A stretch of 64,000 nucleotides of DNA from Polytrichum commune (taxonomy: Eukaryota > Streptophyta > Polytrichopsida > Polytrichales > Polytrichaceae), in assembly GCA_950295325.1 (NCBI GenBank), contig OX485803.1, positions 67,969,554 through 68,033,553 of the forward strand, written 5' to 3'. This document shows, piece by piece, positions 1 to 11,804 of this stretch. Within the stretch, counting starts at the first letter, position 1; each line of letters opens with the position of its first letter. The notes below the pieces were generated by a model. It was not told where the DNA came from. It worked only from the letters and a program-made list of their open reading frames with translations, and searched no databases. Position numbers and translations under genes: made by a program.

Positions 1-849
1 GCAGGTTTTTGGCATGCAGAGATGTTCAAGTTACTAGCTTTCGAGCGCATGGATGTAGTCTTTAAATGATTTGTAACTACTCTTCTATTAATGTAAACAT
101 CATTTGAGTCATTCATCATTTTAATGTTCACCATCAAAGTCTTTCAAGTTACATCTTCAATTTCAAAGGCATCTCACTGGCAATCCGCAAAAAAACCACC
201 CTTTCACCGATGTAAGGGTCAAGAGGCAACCAAAAAAAATGCAAAGAATTGAAACCCACAAACTTTTGTCTTTCCCTCGATCCCTAGAAAATGTCCTGAT
301 TCTCACACTTCCTCCAACCCAAGATATGCAGGAATATGCTTGGATTGTGGTTGAAGCATTAGTTCTTTTGCCATCTTTAATCATCTCCGACTGACTACAA
401 TTTCAAAAGTCATACAGACACATGGCAGTCGGTAACTTTCACGAATTTCAGAATTCAGTCGGAAAGTGGCAACCACCGCAGCACCTAATAATCTTATATT
501 AAGATTAGCTGTGTACACAATGATCGGAATAGCTGCAGCTTTCTCTCTCATAAGAGCAAGCTACCATAGCCACGCTTATGATCTGTTCTGAGTTCTGTGT
601 GGCGTTGGTTGAACTTGGTGCTGAGTCCTCTTGTCTTTATTAAATGTTGGACATTGACTGTGATTTCGGGACAAGTATCGTAGAGTTTGAATTTTCTTCC
701 ATCTATAGATTGTCAGCAGAAACTTCAGACTTCTAGTAATCTTGGTGAAGAAAATTAGATCAAACCATCCCTCATGTTGGACGATGAATATTTCTGTCAT
801 GTCAACCATTTTCAACATGACACACTGATGGAATGTTATAAATGATATC
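1..849. other. No gene or clear element seen
   Basis: The open frames here are short and match no protein family I recognise. No terminal repeats, tRNA-like folds or strong simple repeats were noticed. It precedes a tandem-repeat block and is best regarded as intergenic. Confidence 0.5.
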
Positions 850-1395
850 CAAGCAGTGCATTTCAAAGTAGTTTTGATAGGCATGTTGGCTTACTTTCTT
901 ATGTTATATGCAAGTCACTAGGAATTAGGTGGGGTGTGCATAATTTCCTGAGCAGTGCATTTAAAACTAGTTTTGACAGTCATGTTCGCTTACTTTCTTA
1001 TGATTTGTGCAAGTCATCAGGACTTAGGTGGAGTGTACATGATATCCTGAGCATTTAAATATAGTTTTGGGAGTCCTATTAGCATAATTTCTTCTTATTT
1101 GTCACTAGGAATTAAGGTGGGGTAGGTCATTCCTTGTTGATGGACAATCATGTGTTGAAAGCAGAATACATGGGTTGTAGGCAATTCTCTCCACTCTTTT
1201 AGCTCAAGTGGAGTATACATGATATCCTGAGCAATGCATTTAAAACTAGTTTTGAGAGTCATGTTGGCTTACTAAGTTCTTATCTGTGCAAATCACTAGG
1301 AAGTAAGGTGGGGTAGATCAGTGATCGTTGATGGGCATTCATGTGTTGAAAGCAAAGTACATGGCCTATAGGCAAATCTCTCCATTCTTTTAGTG
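850..1395. repeat. Imperfect tandem repeat, about 100-195 bp units
   Basis: A segment reading roughly 'gagca(g/a)tgcatttaaaactagttttg', then 'cttactttcttat', 'aggtgg(a/g)gt' and 'atgatatcctg', recurs about four times (near 845, 950, 1050 and 1230). The last two units are longer and carry an extra block containing 'catgtgttgaaagca'. The units differ by substitutions and small indels, so the array is not recent. No coding potential is evident. Confidence 0.6.
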
Positions 1396-1555
1396 CAGGT
1401 TTAAGGACTACACTTGCATGTTGTGAACAAGGTCTGGTGGTATTTGAACCTGGACCTTCGCCACAATCCTTTCTCACCGGGATATCCTCAATCCCACTCA
1501 CCCAACCTAATCAACCCACTCTGAACTCGCATTTGATTTTAGGATACCTTGCATA

Positions 1556-1672
1556 GAGCCCACCCTTGAAAGGAGACAATAGGGGGCGGTAGCCCGCCCG
1601 CAAAGTGGCTCTTCATTTATGCTTCCTCCCAAGGGAGCCGGCGTTTTTATCTACCTATATATCTATCTTAAA
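1556..1672 (+). mobile_element. LINE 3' tail fragment
   Basis: This short piece ends in 'gagccggcgtttttatctacctatatatctatct'-like sequence (key parts: gccgg, gttttt, then TATC-type repeats at about 1640-1672). The same ending closes the longer LINE copies at about 25.3 kb (+), 45.6 kb (-) and 52.85 kb (-). It is therefore read as a severely 5'-truncated insertion of the same non-LTR retrotransposon family. No open frame remains. Confidence 0.5.
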
Positions 1673-2005
1673 AGCAGATCCAACTGTCAATTCTTCCGTT
1701 TGTAATCTACATCAGAGTCTAGACGTCAAAACATGGACTCTACGACTGTTCCATGTGCTTTTGCTTGACAGGTAGTTTTTGAAAATAAAGTCTGCCTGTG
1801 AATGATGCACCTTGAAGTTCTTCTCCGATCAGTAAATCGTGAGATGGCACTCAAGGTATATCACGAGTGGAAGCTTGTGTCCTTGGCCAGGAAGGATGTC
1901 ACCAGGTTAAATATCAAGTGAAAGATGCCACCAGGAAGGATGTCACCAGATTAAGTGAAGAATAAGGTAGAATAAGGTAGAATAACAAGCTTGGTAGAAA
2001 ATGGA

Positions 2006-2012
2006 TATATAT
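2006..2012 (+). promoter_or_regulatory. Possible TATA box of the TNL gene
   Basis: The string TATATAT lies about 60 bases before the proposed start codon of the receptor gene. Spacing is plausible for a plant core promoter with a short 5' UTR, but AT-rich strings are common here and no other promoter element was identified. Confidence 0.25.
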
Positions 2013-2070
2013 CATCCAACATCAAGCATGAATCTAGCAACTGAATTGGTTGTTTGAATTGCAAGCGATC

Positions 2071-5000
2071 ATGGGGAAGACGAAGACGTGGAAGAATAGC
2101 AGGGAGGTTGAACATCGTCAACAACTTTTGATGAAATGTGCAAGCCCCAGTACTGATGTTGATGAAACTAATTGGTGAGAGCTTTTTCCCTAACAGATTG
2201 TCTCCATGATTTCTCCATATATTCCTTCTGATGATGGTCTCTGAAGCGTGAGATGATCAATTATGATTCAATCACATCAAAAGCTGATGCTTATTAGACA
2301 TAGTGTGGCAATTTTCATCTATTGGTCTATACTTTAAGGTGCATGATCAAATACTTGGTTGAATAGGATACGAACCAAATTTGATGAATGAATTGTTAGC
2401 TAAATGTCGGGTTAGCACTAAAAGGACATTAAACCTGGAAAGTATGTATCAACATCCATTGCTAGTCATTTGTAATTTTGAGATGAGGTGACCAAGTGAT
2501 GAAGGTCTTGGTTTGTGCAAGACGAGCTTTCAGTTACGCCATTGTAAAATTTTACTACAACAATGATGTTCGTTACATGATTCTTCTCTATTCTTTTTCT
2601 GGGTGGTTGTGCAGGAAAGGGGCAAGCTTGAATTCCAAACACACCATTTTTTTAAGCCACAGTGGAGTTCATAGGGACTTCACGGAGCAATTATGCAAGG
2701 ATCTGGAAGCATTGCAATACTTCTCGTTCTGTGACATTCGCCCCGACAGTTTGCCCAAGGGCGAGAAATTCCCTCCGCTCATTATAAAAGCCGCTGGGCA
2801 ATGCCGACTCGCGATTCTCGTACTATCGAGAGAGTACTTCATGCGGAGCAAGTGGCCGATGGTGGAGTTGACCGAGTTTGTGAGAGCACAACGCTCGATA
2901 AACCCGAACCTACGGATCGTGCCTTTATATTTCAAGCTTTCAGTCGATGAGTTCAAAGACGTGAGGACTCGTGCAAGCTGGAAAAAAAGATGGCAAAGTT
3001 GGAGGAATGACGACTGTAGAATTGATGTGGAGGAGTGGGTGCGTGCCACCAAGGTTTTGGAGCCAATAAATGGGATCGTGTATGATGAAGCACAAGGAGA
3101 AGTGGCATACAGGAGCAAAGTGGTGAAAGCTATTTGCAAATTGACTCCACCAGATCTAGAATGGGATGATTCTTACATCCGAGCAAAGTCAAGGCTTTGT
3201 GAGGTATGCAAACATTAATTCCCTCATTTTCATTTCTGTATGGAATGTTTTTTCAAAATGAAGGCGTCGCCTGACATATTCAAGGTGATTTTCACTTGAT
3301 TGTTTTGTTGCATGTACAACAACATATAATTATATTTATTGTCCAGTCACATGAATGCTAATAGTCTAGGGATGACATACACACAGATTATGAATACTTT
3401 CTTAAATATCTAAATTCTATAAATAATGTTGGGCTTAGATCACAAGAGTCTTTTGTGAACACAAATATTTGAAGGAGATTTGATTGCAAAGGTCAGGGTT
3501 TCTTGGAGCCTTTAGATGTATTGTTCATTTCACTTCTTCAACCGTGGGTTTTTAGTTTTTTATTTTTTAATAATGTGATCAAACTTTTGGCAGCCGATAC
3601 TCCAAAAATTACACGAGGTCGGAGAATCAAACAACAATGGTGTCCGCGTTGTGGGTTTATTTGGAATGGCAGGCTTTGGCAAGACCACCATCTCAAATGC
3701 TTTGTGTCATCAATTCCACGGAGAACTTGGTGGGCAAGCATGTCATGTGGAGCTCGATATGGATGGCAAAAATCTGGTGGAGCCAATAAAGAAAGTAATA
3801 CGAAAGCTTACAAATGCCAACGAAAAGCTACTTAGATCTACAAATGATCAAGCTTCTGAGGTATGGTTGAGAAAAATGGTTGACTCCAACTTTCAAGGGC
3901 AATTATTGCGTTGGAAGAGTCACCGGTTCCCATCATGCTTGTACGTGGGTGTTAGGGTGGTCACCCATCCAAACACTCTTTGGAGCTCATGCTATTTAAT
4001 TGTTTCGATTTTCAATTGTTGATTACTAAGTTCTCTAATTCTTGGGTTGCGGTCGCTTGTTCAATATTCTTTTTTTGACATCATTGTTATGTACCAGCTT
4101 GTAGGTTTGTTAAAGACCAGGATAAAACAACGCAAAGTGTTCCTAGTCCTTGACAATGTTTGGGAAAACCGAATTGAAGATGTCAGGAGATTATTGGAAG
4201 CAAGTCTTCAAAGTGCTCGAGGGAGCAAAATTCTTGTCACATCACGGTCTCTTGTTGTTCTCAAGAGTCTTTCAATCACGGAAAACGATTGCATACAAAT
4301 GCCTAATTTAACAGAGCAAGATGCAACCAATTTGTTTCTACACTATGCTGCTCCTAACTTGATCCAACCAATAAATGAGAGGGAGAGAGAAATCATCAAG
4401 AGGTGTGTTGGACAATGTTTGTTTTCCAAGAGGGATCTTGGAGGGTTCATGTACCATCTTAATGCGAGTCATTATCATCCATTAGCACTCAAGGTATGGG
4501 GGTGTCAACTACGGGATATTAGTGAAGTTGATCCATCAAGATGGATGGAAGCCTCAAGAATGCTCCAATTCTCCAAGGCAACAAAACAAAACATTTTCTC
4601 TATCCTTCGACAAGGCTATGATGCATTATGCATGACAGATCAAAATATATTCTTGGACTTGGCATTGTTTGTGCCTCACTTCCGTAAATGGAACAATATG
4701 GAGCATGTCTGGAGATGGCTAAGTGACATTTATGACATGAGTCAAGATGATATCAAGGACATCGTACGTCTCTTTTACTTTTGCCATCAACCTAGGTAGA
4801 TGACATTCTGAAATTTTATTTTTGCAATGTGAATTCAATGTAACTTCAAAAAAAAACATTATATGCACAACATTCTTTGTTTGTAGTAACACTCATCATG
4901 GTGTAGCTTCAGGGATCATATAAAATCCAAACATCACGAAGCAAATCATAACATGTACAACAATATGTCTTTGTAGTAAAGCACTCATCCTCAAGAACAT

Positions 5001-7532
5001 CATGTAACATGAGGGATACAAACTCCAAACACAAAAAATAATGACCATAACAACATTAATAATAATTACTTTAATATCGAGATGAATAAGTAAAATTATA
5101 GATTTGGTAGTGCAAACAAGGTTGCTCACATATTTCTTCCAAAAAGTTGGTTACGAAGATGAATATCTTTTTTTTGGTTGACTCTATGTATGATGTTCCC
5201 TCGACCTAATTTCAAAATGTATTCTATATTCATAGCAACCTCTTTGTTGATCGAATGCATGTCGTGGAGCTGCAGTTAGATGTTCTAAGGAGGAAGGCTC
5301 TGCTTGGGAAAGTGAGCGAAGACGATCTTGGAATCCGAATCCATGATTTATATCTCGACTTTGCCAAAGCCGAAGCGCAAGGTTCCGGCCCGTTGCACAA
5401 GAGGCGTTTGCTTTGCGATATTGGTGGGAAAATCGTTCCCCAGCTTCTGAAAACCCCTTCATCGGAGTTGCAAAGAATTCGCATTTGCAAGAACAAAGTG
5501 CAAAGTCTCATGAAAGCCAAGTTCCATCTCTGCCCCAACGTTCAAGTGTTACAGCTCTCCGAATGTAAGAAATTGGAGGAAGTGGATGTTGGAGGGATGG
5601 ACAATCTGATCAGCTTGCAGGTCAGCGGGTGCAAGCGGTTGGGCCCAAAATTTGCGGGAGTTGAAAAATTGGAGAGCCTAATTTGGTTGCAGTGGAGAGA
5701 CATGTGGGAGCCTGCACCATTTCTCCAAAACATGTTCTCCTTGACATCTCTTCAAGTTTTGCATTTAGGGGCAAGCTCCACATCCCAACTTTTGCAGCCC
5801 CCCAACCTCCATGGCTGCATCAACTTAAGGGAGCTCAGCATGTCTTATCATCGTAAAATGCGAAAATTCCCCGACTTCAGCAACTTGACCAAGTTGGAGC
5901 ATGTCAATTTCTCGGAGCTCACGAGGGCACGAGGGGTTCCAAATCTGAGCAAGTTGTCAAGATTGAGAACACTCGTTCTTTTATGTTGCTCCAAAATTTC
6001 AGGATGCTTGCCAGGTCTGAGCTCCTTGACAAACTTAGAAGAATTGACTCTGACTGGGTGCAAGAAAATCAGTGATCTGTCAGGAGTATGTGGGCTTGTT
6101 GCATTAAAAAGGCTGATGGGTTTGGGGATAAGCATCTCTAGGCTGCCCGATTTGAGGAAGTTGAGACATTTGCAGCACTTAAATGTCAGTTTTTGTTCAA
6201 AACTAAGGAGCCTAGTGGGGATTGAGCATGCGACGGCCTTGGAACGTGTGGGTGCGAGGAATTGCAGAGAGTTGAAGGAGCTGCCAAATTTTAACAATTT
6301 GAGACAGCTAATCGTGGTCGATTTGACTGAGAGCAGTTTTTGCACTACACTGCCAGAAGGATTTGAGGAACTTGCGGAACGTAGAGTCTTGAAGTTGGCC
6401 CATTGTTGGGGTTTGATTAAACCTCTGGTGGACTTGTTGAAGGAGCTTCTATCCGACGGACGGCATGTCACTCGAAGGAGCCATGGCTGCAGCTCAAGTG
6501 TAAGTGTTGTAATCATAATTTTAGCAAGTTGTTTACAGATTAGGTAACCCTGGAGGGTTGGGAGGCCCGAGCAAGATTACCAGACATAACCGTTTTGGCG
6601 CCCTGCCCTCTAAAACCTCTGATAATGAAGATCGATAGCCTAGATTAAGATCGTGGCAGGGCGAGGCCCTCTCGAGCGCGATTGTCGGACATAGAACCCT
6701 GTCCTCTAAACTCTCTGAACATGTAGATAGACAACCTAGATTGAGGTTGTTCGGAGGACAAGGTCATCCCGAGCGGGATTACCGGACATAACCATTTTGA
6801 CGCCCTCTCTCTAAACCCTCCGATCATGAAGATTGACGGTCTAGATAGAGGTCGTGGGAGGATGCAGTCCTCCCTAACAGGAAGTTCCGAACATTATAAC
6901 CATTTTGGCGCCGTGCCCTCTAAACCCCGTAACCATGAAGATCAACACCTTAGATTGAGGTACCAGGTGGACAAGATGATGCTATGGAGAAGTCACCCTC
7001 TTTCCCAATTCCAGAACGCCACCTCAAGTGCCAAATGGATAAGGGTACGTGGTTGAATCTTCCTCATTTGAGTGGGCCAGCTTGTTCACTAATGATTTTA
7101 GTTGTGCTGTGTTGTGTTGTTCAGAACTCATACTCAAACGAACCGCATTCAACCAACCACCTTCATTGTGACATGAGAAAGGACATCAATGTGGCGCATT
7201 ATTTGGGTCAAATCTTCATCCAAGACGGGTGGATAAGCCCCCTGAGGATGTGCCCTCGAAGAACGATGGAGGGGATCGACATGCACTCTGTGATAAAAGC
7301 ATTCTGTGAGCACGAAGACATGGGCCCCCTGGCTTATGTGATTGGGACAGCTGCCGCTTTACGTCTTCATTGGCCTGCACTGGCAGCACCTTCCTCGATT
7401 AAGACTTTGGCTTGTCGAATTGCACAATATTTCCAAGGAGGAATTGGAGCACCCGAACAGTTCCTTCCAAAGCTCCGCTTTCTAACTGTAAATCACGACA
7501 TGGCCCAGGCACTGATGGCGCATGGTCTATAG
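2071..7532 (+). CDS. TIR-NBS-LRR (TNL) intracellular immune receptor
   Basis: A probable cytosolic NLR that senses pathogen effectors. Proposed exons: 2071-2174, 2615-3203, 3594-3860, 4098-4795, 5236-6499 and 7125-7532. All have GT-AG borders and join in one frame (1109 aa). An optional in-frame 30-nt exon, 7015-7044, has good splice sites. The TIR domain (about residues 38-210) starts with FLSHSG and keeps the Glu of the WPMVEL motif, the NADase position in plant TIRs. NB-ARC motifs follow: P-loop GMAGFGKTT (about 255), kinase-2 VFLVLDNVW, RNBS-B GSKILVTSRS, a GLPL-like HPLAL, and an MHD-like RIHDL (about 585). Leucine-rich repeats fill about 630-950. The last exon adds about 136 residues that match no LRR pattern and that I do not recognise. 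No internal stops were found in the spliced frame. The start is the first ATG of exon 1; that exon's assignment rests on its phase fitting exon 2 exactly. Confidence 0.9.
6550..6965. repeat. Intronic minisatellite, about 100-bp units x 4
   Basis: Four diverged units start near 6569, 6673, 6770 and 6875. Each contains 'attaccggacataaccattttg'-like sequence, 'gccctctaaa(c)cctc', 'atgaagat' and 'cctagattgagg'. Spacing is about 104, 97 and 105 bases. The array lies wholly in the intron between the LRR exon and the terminal exon of the TNL gene. None of the units offers a long frame that fits the gene. Confidence 0.7.
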
Positions 7533-8480
7533 AGGCAGAGACGAAACAAATGGTGTAATTAATACTGTCACGAAAATGTTGAATAGATTGAATCGTATTC
7601 TAGTATATTTGTGCATATTTATAGTGTCAAGGTAGGAATGTTACGTATACCTGGTTGTACATAATGTGATATAGGGGATTGAGATACCATAAGGGGATTA
7701 TTTCGTGTTTTCGGGTCTCCGAATCAGAAAGTGATTCCACTACAGAAATTGTGTTGTCTTACTACTCACTCGTTTCGGCCACTAGATGGTTTTATGATCT
7801 ACGAGCATGGTAGAGTTCTGTAATACCACATTCATAGATTTTGTAACATCTCAGCAAGAACAAGTGGTAAGACCACGTCACTCCCATAATGCACTTCTGC
7901 AGGAGGTTCAGTGTGAATACAACAGAATCATCAAAATGACCAAATGATGTCAATGATGTCAACTCAGCCGTAAAACACATGAATGGCATTAGAAGGGCAA
8001 GGTGAGGCAAACCTCATATTGAGAGGCCAGTTGCAACAATGTACAAACTTTCAGTCTTTGCTTTCAGTCTTTGCTTTCAGACTTTCAATGAAAACTTTCA
8101 TGGATGTGAAATCATGTGTAATCAAAGCAAAACTGACACTCATAAGTGAGACTCATGTGACCTAGAAAGGCTTTCCATTGTGTTCACTCGATTGAACATG
8201 ACTGCAAAGAGTAGTATTCAGCTCTACAAACAAACAGATTCCATGAACCCGCCTTCCTGACAAGTTAAGAGAAGCTCAGTACTAAGCGTGCAGATCAACC
8301 TACTTCCTCGACAGTATCCTCTACCCCTACACCTGGTTCACAAAAAATTATTTACAGTTGTATGGTTCGGAAGAACCATTACATGTTCTCTCTGAACAAG
8401 CTCCTCGAAAGAACTGCAAAATTAATAACACGGTGCAAGCACGCGCATGAATGCAAACACCTCACCTGCTGGCTGAAGGA
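7533..8480. other. Intergenic, no gene recognised
   Basis: This is the 3' flank of the TNL gene. Open frames are short and unconvincing. A small direct repeat 'ctttcagtctttg' at about 8047-8075 is the only local structure noticed. Confidence 0.4.
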
Positions 8481-8526
8481 TTACAAAACTGAAGTCACGG
8501 TGTCTTCAGTGACCTTGAGGATCATT

Positions 8527-8733
8527 TTACACACTCTCCATTGCAGTTCCTGATATCGTACCTCTCCAGGTTGAAAAGTCGACCACCACGTAGTCGACAA
8601 GTAAAATTGTGAGCAGGATGCCTCCCGCCAACATCGTATCAAACTGAGACCCCACTTGATTTTCAAGCTTGCGCAGGTCGGTCTCTATGCATTCGAGAGA
8701 TGTTTGGCAAAGAATTAAATGGTAGAATTTCAA
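8527..8733 (-). CDS. Short ORF with a hydrophobic C-terminal segment, unknown
   Basis: A 68-codon minus-strand frame. It has a charged, possibly coiled-coil stretch (ETDLRKLENQV) followed by about 18 hydrophobic residues (near LAGGILLTILLVDYVVV). This order resembles the last exon of a tail-anchored protein, but I cannot name one. It has no obvious partner exons nearby. It may be a decayed gene fragment or a chance frame. Confidence 0.15.
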   Translation of the reverse strand: MKFYHLILCQTSLECIETDLRKLENQVGSQFDTMLAGGILLTILLVDYVVVDFSTWRGTISGTAMESV

Positions 8734-9119
8734 AGGATCTGACCATATTCCTTTCCCTTGGCCTTGTGCAGCAATTTACAAGTAGCAGTAATCGCCATCT
8801 TCGTTTACAAGATCTCAACGTGAAGTTCAGTTACCCTGCCACGGCTACTTTCTGAGATGACTCGAGAGCTTTTCTTCCAACCTTGTCTTTAGGCTTATGC
8901 AGAACCCAGTCCTTCGCCCGATGCAATAGAGAAGTACCTGCATCATTCCATAAATGTTCAGAGCAAGCCTCTTCTCATGTAATAACAAAATCAGTTCAAC
9001 AGTGTGCCTCACCATTCACCTTGATTGACAGAGATGTAGTGGTCGCAGAATTGCTGAAGGGTGGCCTTACATCACAATCCTTTCGATCCAACTATCAACA
9101 CCAATCTCACATCAAACTT

Positions 9120-10165
9120 ATAACATTGAATCAATGCCTACCCAACATAGTTCATAAGGTTGCAATATCAGTCTTTTGATCCTATACTCTATAACTGCAA
9201 GATCGAAAAAGGAGCCATGAAACGTCGAGTTACATCATCGTCGAGTTACATCATCATAGCTACATTTTGAATCATTAGCACTGTAAAGACATCAGACCCA
9301 GCGACACTAACATCAAACGCTGGTCATTCGTGGAGCATCGCATTGCGAGATGCTACATGAGACACAGTAAACGTCAGGAAGGTAATGCTGACACAAACAA
9401 TCGTGCTCTACGTCCAATCCCAACGAGGTGCAATAACATGTGACAACTAACCCCTTGCCGAAGGGTTCGAGAAAATGGACCTGACGATTGCAAACTACGA
9501 CATTGAATCATTGCCTACCAGGTTGCAATTATAGTCTTGTTTTCCTAAACTCTGTAGTTACAAATCTAGAAGGACCAATGAAATGTACGTTGAAACGATA
9601 TTGAATGAACCACTAGCTAAATTGTTGAATCATAAGCACTGTCATGATACAAAGTCCACCGACACTAACATCAACCGCTGGCCATTTGCATTTTGAGATG
9701 GTACAAGAGACATAGCAACATCAAGAAGGAAATGCTCGCACATACAATTTTACACTACCCCCAACCTAACGAATTACAACAACATGCACAACTAATTCCT
9801 CACCGAAGCATTCGAGAAAAAGGGGCCTGAGGAGAGCAAACTACGACATTGAGTTATTGCCTATCAGACATAGGGTTGCGCTTTTAGTTTTGGTTTTCTA
9901 TATTCTGCAGTTACAAATCTACAAGGACCGATGAAATGTGAGTTCAGTTATAATATTGAACAAACCATTAGCTCAATGCTGAACCATTAGCACTGTTACG
10001 ACACAAAGCCCGTCGACACTACCATCAACCGCTGGCCATGTGCATTTTGAGACATATTAACGTCAGAAAGGAAATTCTCACACATATATACAATTGCGCA
10101 CTGTCCCCAAACTAACGAATTGCAACAACATGCACAACTAATTCCTTACCGAAGCATTCGAGAAA
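9120..10165. repeat. 345-bp tandem triplication of a gene 3' end
   Basis: Three head-to-tail units overlap the stop codon of the minus-strand TANGLED-like gene. The codons for the gene's last residues plus stop (FSNASVRN) recur at about 9792 and, altered, at about 9447. That gives steps of 345 and 346 bases from the real stop at 10138. Each unit then carries about 310 bases of 3' flank with shared strings such as 'cgacactaacatcaaccgctgg'. The outermost unit is the most diverged and the inner ones are closer to each other. Confidence 0.8.
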
Positions 10166-11709
10166 AGAGACTTGAGAAGAAATAGACCTGATGAGTGCTT
10201 CGGTGGTACAGCAGATTTTTGCAGAATTCCTGCAGAAGACCTTCTTGAACTGTCCATCTTGGCATTGTTGTTGTTGTTGTTGTTCTCTTTGCCAGCTCCA
10301 GATTTGGGCCGCATGTAAGAAGGCATTGACTGTTCGGTGGTGGCCCTGACTCCAGCATCTAAACCAGAGGTTCTACTTTTAGAATGCGAATTGACGTCCT
10401 TGGATGGACACCCTACAGAGCACTTGCTCTTCTCCTTCAACAGAACAACAGTGTTACTGTCCACTGTGGTGAGCTCTCGTGAGCTTCTCGGTGTGCTCAC
10501 CGGAGCTAAGGCGTAAGATGTCATCCCTGATTTCTTATCCTTCATAGCTTTCATGGCAAGTCCTGCAGCACTGCTCCTGTGGGCCGGAGGCAATGGCAAA
10601 GAATCTGTAACCCCATGGTTCGAGCCTCGAGCCAGAGTGTCGGAAATCCTAGCTGGAGCGTCTGAAACCCTAGCTGGAGTGTCTGGAACCCTCGTTTCCG
10701 GTTTCTGAGCAGGCAGCCGCGAGATGAGTGTCGGAAGGTTGGATCCCTTGGAAGGTTTTTTTCTTTGTTTAACGATCCCTGCTGTGGCAACAGCAGCCGA
10801 TGATTCTCCAGAGACACTAGACTTGGAAAATCGGTGAATGAGCCAATTCTTGCTCCGTTTCGCTGGCCCCTTTCGAAGTGATGGAGAGTCAAAAGACAAA
10901 GGCTTAATCACTAGAGGTGGTGATCCATCTTTTATTCCTGCTTCACGTTTCTGTTGAGCTTCCTCTTCCATCAACAACCTGCAAGCTTCAACAAACTTCT
11001 CTGTGCTTCGTCTCACAGAAGCTGAATTTTGCAACCGAGCTTTCCTCTCGATGCTTCCCCGGATGATTGAGGATTGAGAAGTGGAAGAAGATCTGAGCTC
11101 CGGGTTAGTGGAGATCAATGAGCAAGGTTTCTGCACCAGAGTGCCTGACCTTCGTTTGTAAAGAGGTGAAGGTGTGGTGAGCTTTCGAGATTCTGTGAGT
11201 TTGCGTGCCTCCAATTGACGGAGACTGATTGCAGTTCCAGATTTGGCAGCCGGTCCTTCGCTGCTAAGAACCACCTTGAACACATGTGGAGGGGGTTTCC
11301 TCATGGAATGATGTTTTTTGGAGCTTGACCTTCGGTTGATTTGAGCTCCTCCCTTGCCACTCGGGATCGGAGTGCTCTCCAAGCTCTCCACAGATGAACA
11401 TACCGTTGGTGCAAATGTTGTGTCACCATCACCTTCGGACGGGGTTGAATCGAATGAGTTTGTCAAGGCAGAAGCTGGAGATTTCTTTTTCGGAGAAGGG
11501 TCAGTGGTGAAGTTAGTAGATTCGTGTGTGATCTTCTTCACTGGCTTGTTTAGCCCATAGGTTTGACATTTCTCAAAGGAAGAGTTTCTACCTACCACAT
11601 TTACAAATTGCTTGGTGAGCTGGCTGGCTAATATGATTTCAGAGATCACATCGTGGACGTCCTTCGCTGGTGATGACCAATGCCTCCATCCGTCTGATGA
11701 TGCAAGCAC
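10138..11709 (-). CDS. TANGLED-like microtubule-binding protein, 5'-incomplete
   Basis: A long basic, Ser/Pro/Arg-rich frame of about 523 codons. It is preceded by an in-frame stop, with no ATG at its head, so it probably starts at a splice acceptor near 11692-11709. The beginning (GWRHWSSPAKDVHDVISEI, then ILASQLTKQFV) resembles the TANGLED segment with DWRK..LP and VNEILQASQVTRDIV. TANGLED is a division-site protein that binds microtubules through basic, disordered regions, and the rest of this frame fits such composition. Residues about 225-250 (ERKARLQ to EACRLLMEEEAQ) may form a helix. A poly-Asn run (GTT repeats on the + strand, about 10264-10290) lies near the C terminus. I could not find the conserved TANGLED N-terminal exon upstream, where repeats take over, so the gene may be truncated or have a long intron. 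The family call is moderate, and a different basic microtubule-associated protein is possible. Confidence 0.5.
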   Translation of the reverse strand: MLASSDGWRHWSSPAKDVHDVISEIILASQLTKQFVNVVGRNSSFEKCQTYGLNKPVKKITHESTNFTTDPSPKKKSPASALTNSFDSTPSEGDGDTTFAPTVCSSVESLESTPIPSGKGGAQINRRSSSKKHHSMRKPPPHVFKVVLSSEGPAAKSGTAISLRQLEARKLTESRKLTTPSPLYKRRSGTLVQKPCSLISTNPELRSSSTSQSSIIRGSIERKARLQNSASVRRSTEKFVEACRLLMEEEAQQKREAGIKDGSPPLVIKPLSFDSPSLRKGPAKRSKNWLIHRFSKSSVSGESSAAVATAGIVKQRKKPSKGSNLPTLISRLPAQKPETRVPDTPARVSDAPARISDTLARGSNHGVTDSLPLPPAHRSSAAGLAMKAMKDKKSGMTSYALAPVSTPRSSRELTTVDSNTVVLLKEKSKCSVGCPSKDVNSHSKSRTSGLDAGVRATTEQSMPSYMRPKSGAGKENNNNNNNAKMDSSRRSSAGILQKSAVPPKHSSGLFLLKSLFSNASVRN

Positions 11710-11804
11710 TCAGTGTTCCAACAAAGTTAGTGCAATTGTAAAGGCATTGCAAAACGAGGGATATACTGGAGATATGATTGTTGATATTTTGAAAAAATGA
11801 CTGT

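Noticed and set aside
2496-2614. N-terminal part of the long TIR frame beginning MMKVLVCARR
   Set aside because: A good splice acceptor (TTGTGCAG) at 2614 and an upstream exon with the right phase indicate that this part is intron read-through.
4764-4795. GT at 4764 as the donor of TNL exon 4
   Set aside because: It would put exon 5 out of frame; the donor at 4796 (AG|GTAGAT) restores the frame and a plausible peptide.
11612-11800. Plus-strand ORF of 62 aa ending in a tidy helical-looking peptide
   Set aside because: It is antisense to the start of the TANGLED-like frame and its upstream intron and has no recognisable family.
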